Below the pieces are notes generated by a model that searched no databases, was not told where the DNA came from, and saw only the letters and a list, made by a program, of their open reading frames with translations. From positions 2,262,501 through 2,326,500 of the forward strand of contig JARHVA010001425.1 of NCBI GenBank assembly GCA_037957365.1: a stretch of 64,000 bases of DNA. The letters are read 5' to 3'. The stretch comes from Torreya grandis. Its lineage: Eukaryota > Streptophyta > Pinopsida > Cupressales > Taxaceae. Position numbers and translations under genes: made by a program. Each line of letters opens with the position of its first letter. Position 1 is the stretch's first letter. Positions 59,907-64,000 of this stretch are shown here, one piece after another.

Positions 59907-62799
59907 GATATGTATATATATATCTCTGTATATATATGTATATATAGATATGTATATATATATATATATAAATAGAAAATAATACTCAAGGGTAGAACAA
60001 ACCATCCATCTCTCTTTCTTCAGAGATGATGCATGAAAATCAAATGAGAAATCTTAAGGGAAATGATAAAAAGCACTCCTCTTATTTTAGAATTACTATT
60101 TAGAAAACCATAAGAATACTCTTGGTAGTAATTGAAAAATGTAACCAAGGATGTAGTAACCAGCAAATTGAGATGTAGCACAAAGTCTCCACTTGAATTG
60201 CCCAAGAGTGAGATACGAAGGACAATGAGGGCACAAAGTTGTCCCAAGGTCCTTTAAATAGAAACAAAAAGAAAACACACTAAAAGCAATTGTGGGGGCA
60301 CAAAGTCTCTCCATAGTTGGCTTCAGGACACCTTCCTGACTACTTTCACTAATTTTGCTTATTGAATTAAAGGAACAGAAAATATATTAAGGAAAAAGAC
60401 ATAAGAATAGTTTCCTCAACAATAAAGATATCACAGAATAAAGTCTTAAAAGTCACTTGCTTTCTTATTCCAATAACAAAATATGATCAATAATCTAAGC
60501 TCAAAGTCTCAGTAATGCCTTTCAATTTGGGCAGAGTTTCATTTCTGATTATCAGAGAGAGATCCCTAAAACATTAAAAGAGAGTCCCTTATATAGCCTC
60601 TTCAAGAAGGACTCAAGAATAATAACACGTCATGTTGCATTTAATTTTGTTAAGAAGATATGCTAGAATTTAAGGGAATTTACCCATTTACTTTTCTCAA
60701 TGCAGAGAAATGGGTCACGTCATTGAATGTTTACATCCTTCGATGTCCACCTAGTGATCTGCTTCTAGAAATGTATCTGATGCACAAATGTTTTTGATCC
60801 TTCCTCATCATTCCTCCTTTTTTGGTTAATTGAATTGGGTCCTTGATTCATTTTGATGCTCTATTCCTTAGTTGCTTCTTGTTAGTCTTGTGCTTAAACT
60901 TCCAAGGATCAACGGCTATTTCATTGTTATGACTTTGACGTTTGCGGGCACGTCACTTTCCTCGATAATTCCTTCGGCTTTGTCATTTGGTCTTTCCCAA
61001 AGGGGACCTACCTTTTGTGGCCTTCAAAAATAGTCCACTTTGGGTTGGGAAGAGCCCCCTGCAAGGGTATCTACCCTTTGGGTGGTCTTCGGATGGCCTT
61101 CAGGCTTCTTTCTTCTGGTGGGTCACTAAGTTCTTTGGCTCTTCTTTAAGGTTTTTCAAAATCGATAGCTATTTTATGAAACTTGAAATTGACATTCACG
61201 CACCCATATCTACGTTTGAATTTCTAATAGCTATTTCATTACTCTTAACTTTGACATCTTCAGGTGCATCACCCCTTGGACTTTCTTTAGCTTTCTCTTG
61301 ATTTGGCCTTTTTTGTTACTTGCTTCCTTTGGATTTCTTGTTTTCCATCCTCCCGAAGGGAAGGTGACCCTTCAGCTTTGGGGAAGTGTCCTTTAATTTG
61401 CTAGCCAAGAGTCCTCCATAAGGGCACTTACCCTTTAGGGTCTTTTAGTGGCCTTTTGTCTTTAGAGTCCTTCATAGCTTTCTCGCAGACTTTTTTCATG
61501 TACATTTTCCCACAGACAAAAATTCCACAAGAATTGTTTCGACTGCTTTATCTTTGGCCTTCAAAAATTATTTCGAGCTTTTCTCCCGCAGCTTCCCTAA
61601 ATTTATTTAAACTTTTTTTCCAAAGGAATTCCTTCAGATAGAAGTCTGAAAGAATTCATTTCTTGCCTTAGGCTTTGTTTTTCGGTCTTTTCTTTTTTTC
61701 AGAGTAAAAAGTCTGAAGGAATTCTTTTGGGCATTTTCCCCAAAGGAATTTTCTCTTTGCCCTGTTCATTTTCCCAAGGAAATTCACTTTGCTCTTTTAG
61801 CCTTTAAATTGGTCCATTTGCCCCCTTTCTACCCTCTGCAAGGGCTATTTGATCCTTTGGCTTTGGGGTAACCCCTTGAACCTACCGATTGAACCAACCG
61901 ATTGAACCAACTTTGGTTCAACGGTTCAATGGTTCATCCCTTTGACCGCTTGAACCAAGACTCTTTGAAACAAGCCTTGTTGAACCCATTGAACCCATTG
62001 AATCTTTGAACTAGAGTGGTTCAATGGTTCAATGGTTTAATGGTTCATTCCTTGAAAATGACTAAGTGTCAGAAACTTGTTCTTTTGATTGAACCTACCT
62101 GTAGAAGCTTTTGAACTTGTTGAACCATTAGTCTGTTTCTTCCTTATTCTTTCTAAGATCTTTGAACTTCATTGTACTAGTTAAACCTTTAAACCTATGA
62201 ACTTGTTGAACCCATTAAACCAAAATGGTTCAAGGTTCAATGGTTCATTCTTTTTATTTGGCTAAGTCCTTTTGATCTTTTTGAACTAAACACGCATTAA
62301 ACCATTTGGTCATTGAACCTATTGAACCTTGAACCCGTTGAACCTTTGAACCAAAGTGGTTGAATGTTTCAATGATTCAATGGTTCAAGCCTGCTTCTCT
62401 TTGATAAGTGTTTTGAATTCATTGAACCTTGATGTTGAACTCTTTTAGTTGAACCTAGTCATTGAACCAAATTTGAAATTGCCTAAGTGTTGAGAGCTTG
62501 CTTCTTTCCTGTAGAGTCCATAGAAATCAACTTGTGAAGTCCGTTGAACTTGGCCTACAGAGTCTATAGATTTTCTTCCTGTAGAGTCCATAGATTTAAG
62601 CCTACAGAGTCCATAGATTCAATCCTGTAGAGTCCATAGATTTAAGCTTGCAGAGTCCATAGATTTCTGAGAAGCTTGAAAAATGAGGAATTTGAATGCT
62701 TAGAAAAAATTTTGAGAAGGGAAGAGATTATTTTGGTCTGAGGAACCAAAATATTTCAAATGTTGTCCCAAAAATGAGTGATATTTTTGGGGGACAACA
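59718..62799 (-). repeat. Element E 5' LTR (right copy)
   Basis: It is 56 bp longer than its partner, mainly because the AT run at about 59860-59970 is longer and interrupted by GTATATAGATATGT units. It has the TTGAACC word array (61873-62480) and the AGTCCATAGA tandem array (62511-62665). Confidence 0.88.
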
Positions 62800-62877
62800 C
62801 ATAACATATTATTTTCTATTGAATAATGTTTTTAATTCATAAATTATGTTTGAATAAATGTCATCAAGATAATGACT

Positions 62878-62894
62878 AACTTTAGGGGGGAGGA
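62878..62894 (+). other. Polypurine tract of element C
   Basis: CTTTAGGGGGGAGGA-type purine-rich text directly abuts TGTCACATC at 62895. It matches the G-rich tracts of plant chromoviruses. It lies only 79 bp right of element E. Confidence 0.8.
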
Positions 62895-63499
62895 TGTCAC
62901 ATCTTGATTTCTCTCTAGTTGAGTAAATTGTTTCGTCTATGGATTATTATGGTTAATTAGTTGATTTATTAATATTTTATTAAGCTTAATGACATATGTT
63001 GATTATGGGATAGTTTGTGTTGCTTAATTTATATGATTAATTTATTATGAGTTGGTAGTACTTTTATATTTTTTACATTGTGATCATGTTTATATAGCAT
63101 TATTTTATGGATATAATGATTTTTTGGCTAAAAACCTTCATTGTTGTGATGTGGATGTAGGACAAATTCTTCTTTCAGAGTATGGTTGAGGAAGAGTATC
63201 TTTAAAGAGGGTGGTTAGATGGAGATATTGGGGGTTGACAGAGAATGAATATGAAAACCCTTGCACACACCACTTAAAATATCATGTTTTTTAATAAATT
63301 GTTTGATATAGATATCATAACATGTTTTGTGTACTTTTATTATAGGTGATTGTTATTATGATTTTTTATATAGTCTTGATTGCTTCTAATGATCATATTA
63401 TTTCCTAAGTGATTTCACTAGTTTTGTGATCATAATAGTTTATCTTATATAATGCACTTGTTTGATTAAATGAGTGATTTTAGTTATGTTTTACTTGAA
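62895..63499 (+). repeat. Element C 3' LTR, first 605 bp
   Basis: It matches 44131-44735 with scattered differences up to TTATGTTTTACTT, then diverges abruptly (GAAAGAGTTATC against ACATTATTGTG). The rest of the 4.65-kb LTR is not present before the window ends. The LTR is either broken by another insertion or truncated by a deletion. Confidence 0.8.
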
Positions 63500-64000
63500 A
63501 GAGTTATCAAAACTCTTCAACCAATATCTCTCCAATTTATCATTACCACAACCATTGATGCCTCAAATTATTGTTTCTCTCAATTTTAATTTTTTTTTAA
63601 AGAAAAAAGTAAGAAACTAGATATGGGTATGGTAAAAAAACCTATTTATTTGTGTGTGCATGATCTAGATGATTATGAAGAGATCTTCTTTGTCTTAGAA
63701 AAAATGACCTATAGATAATAAAATACTAAAATAAATGGGTTGTTAGATGGATAGCAAGGTCTATTTCCTAGCGTGAGCTAGATCTGAGAAGCATGAGATT
63801 ACTAGGAGGTTGTCAATCCACTCTTTTAGAACAGTTAAGTTGAAAGAAATAAAGATGAAATAGTTGCATCAAATGATAGAAAAGACTGAAAGGGCATGCA
63901 AAAAAAGAAAATTCTTGATAAAGAAAATAGACTAATTATAGTAATAAATGGGTCAATACTAATGCTAAATAGGTCAGGTTGGGTTCAAAAACTAGGTAGG
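63500..64000. other. Unassigned sequence after the break in element C LTR
   Basis: The sequence is AT-rich and does not match the element C LTR or any other element in the window by eye. It may be the start of another insertion. No coding motif was seen. Confidence 0.4.

Larger units (their letters stand above)
53300..62799 (-). mobile_element. Element E: LTR retrotransposon with gag, protease and RNase H remnant, no RT
   Basis: LTRs of 3026 bp (53300-56325) and 3082 bp (59718-62799) are direct repeats. On the minus strand they begin TGTTGTCCCCC (right copy) and end CAACCAACA (left copy). Flanks are CATAG (53295-53299) and CATAA (62800-62804), a 4-of-5 TSD. A PBS sits next to the right LTR on the minus strand, so the right LTR is the 5' LTR. 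The 3.4-kb interior encodes Gag, a retropepsin and part of RNase H, with RT and integrase missing. It inserted into element C 15 bp after the pol stop codon. No clear purine tract is seen beside the left LTR. Similarity in the PBS and protease region suggests the Tat/Athila group. Confidence 0.88.
44131..63499 (+). mobile_element. Element C: Ty3/Gypsy chromovirus (Tekay/Del-like), interrupted by element E
   Basis: A long left LTR (44131-48779, 4649 bp), an iMet-type PBS (48783), decayed gag-pol (about 48840-53284), a purine tract (62878-62894) and the start of the right LTR (62895 on) define the element. Element E (53300-62799) interrupts its 3' untranslated region. The gene order gag-protease-RT-RNase H-integrase with a C-terminal GPY/F-like segment and a chromodomain-like tail identifies a chromovirus; the long LTR and domain text fit the Tekay/Del clade. 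The right LTR loses similarity to the left at about 63499, so the right end and the TSD cannot be checked in this window. Confidence 0.85.

Overview
The window reads as transposon-filled intergenic DNA from a seed plant with a large, AT-rich nuclear genome. A conifer or other gymnosperm is my guess, at low confidence. I found no host gene that looks intact. Nearly everything that can be assigned is an LTR retrotransposon or a decayed LINE. Two of the LTR elements sit inside other LTR elements. Assignments rest on paired LTRs, primer-binding sites (PBS), near-perfect target-site duplications (TSDs) and domain motifs read by eye. No database search was possible.

Element A (1432-15213, minus strand) has 1.25-kb LTRs, a decayed PBS and a 4-of-5 TSD (ATGGT/ATGGC). 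It has no recognisable gag or pol. Its interior holds a fossil plant mobile domain (PMD) sequence running antisense to the element. Element B (3325-12025, plus) is inserted in A. It has two 1159-bp LTRs, a perfect 5-bp TSD (CCTTG), a PBS and a polypurine tract. It encodes a long Gag frame with two stops, three CHHC zinc knuckles and only the last ~50 codons of an integrase; protease, reverse transcriptase and RNase H are absent.

From 15.2 to 22.9 kb there are LINE remnants: an ORF1 fossil on the plus strand, an ORF1 fossil on the minus strand, and a 5'-truncated LINE tail with an RNase H domain bounded by a likely TSD. Element D (22969-27468, plus) has 1.4-kb LTRs, an initiator-tRNA-Met-type PBS and a 1.7-kb interior. 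The interior carries one 494-codon frame whose eight internal stops are all TAG. Its LTR 3' ends contain extra PBS-like repeats.

From 27.5 to 34.1 kb lies very AT-rich DNA with degenerate repeats and no gene. From 34.1 to 42.4 kb there are unrecognised coding fossils and a nearly full-length, inactivated minus-strand LINE (ORF1, endonuclease, RT, RNase H).

From 44131 to the right end is element C, a decayed Ty3/Gypsy chromovirus (Tekay/Del-like) with a 4.65-kb left LTR, gag, protease, RT, integrase and a C-terminal chromodomain-like segment. Element E (53300-62799, minus) inserted 15 bp beyond C's pol stop codon. E has 3.0-3.1-kb LTRs, gag, protease and an RNase H remnant, but no reverse transcriptase. 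C's right LTR starts at 62895 and its similarity to the left LTR stops near 63499.

The elements do not form a pathway. The biological interest lies in the nesting order, the non-autonomous designs of A, B, D and E, the captured PMD sequence, and mutation patterns that suggest methylated-cytosine decay.
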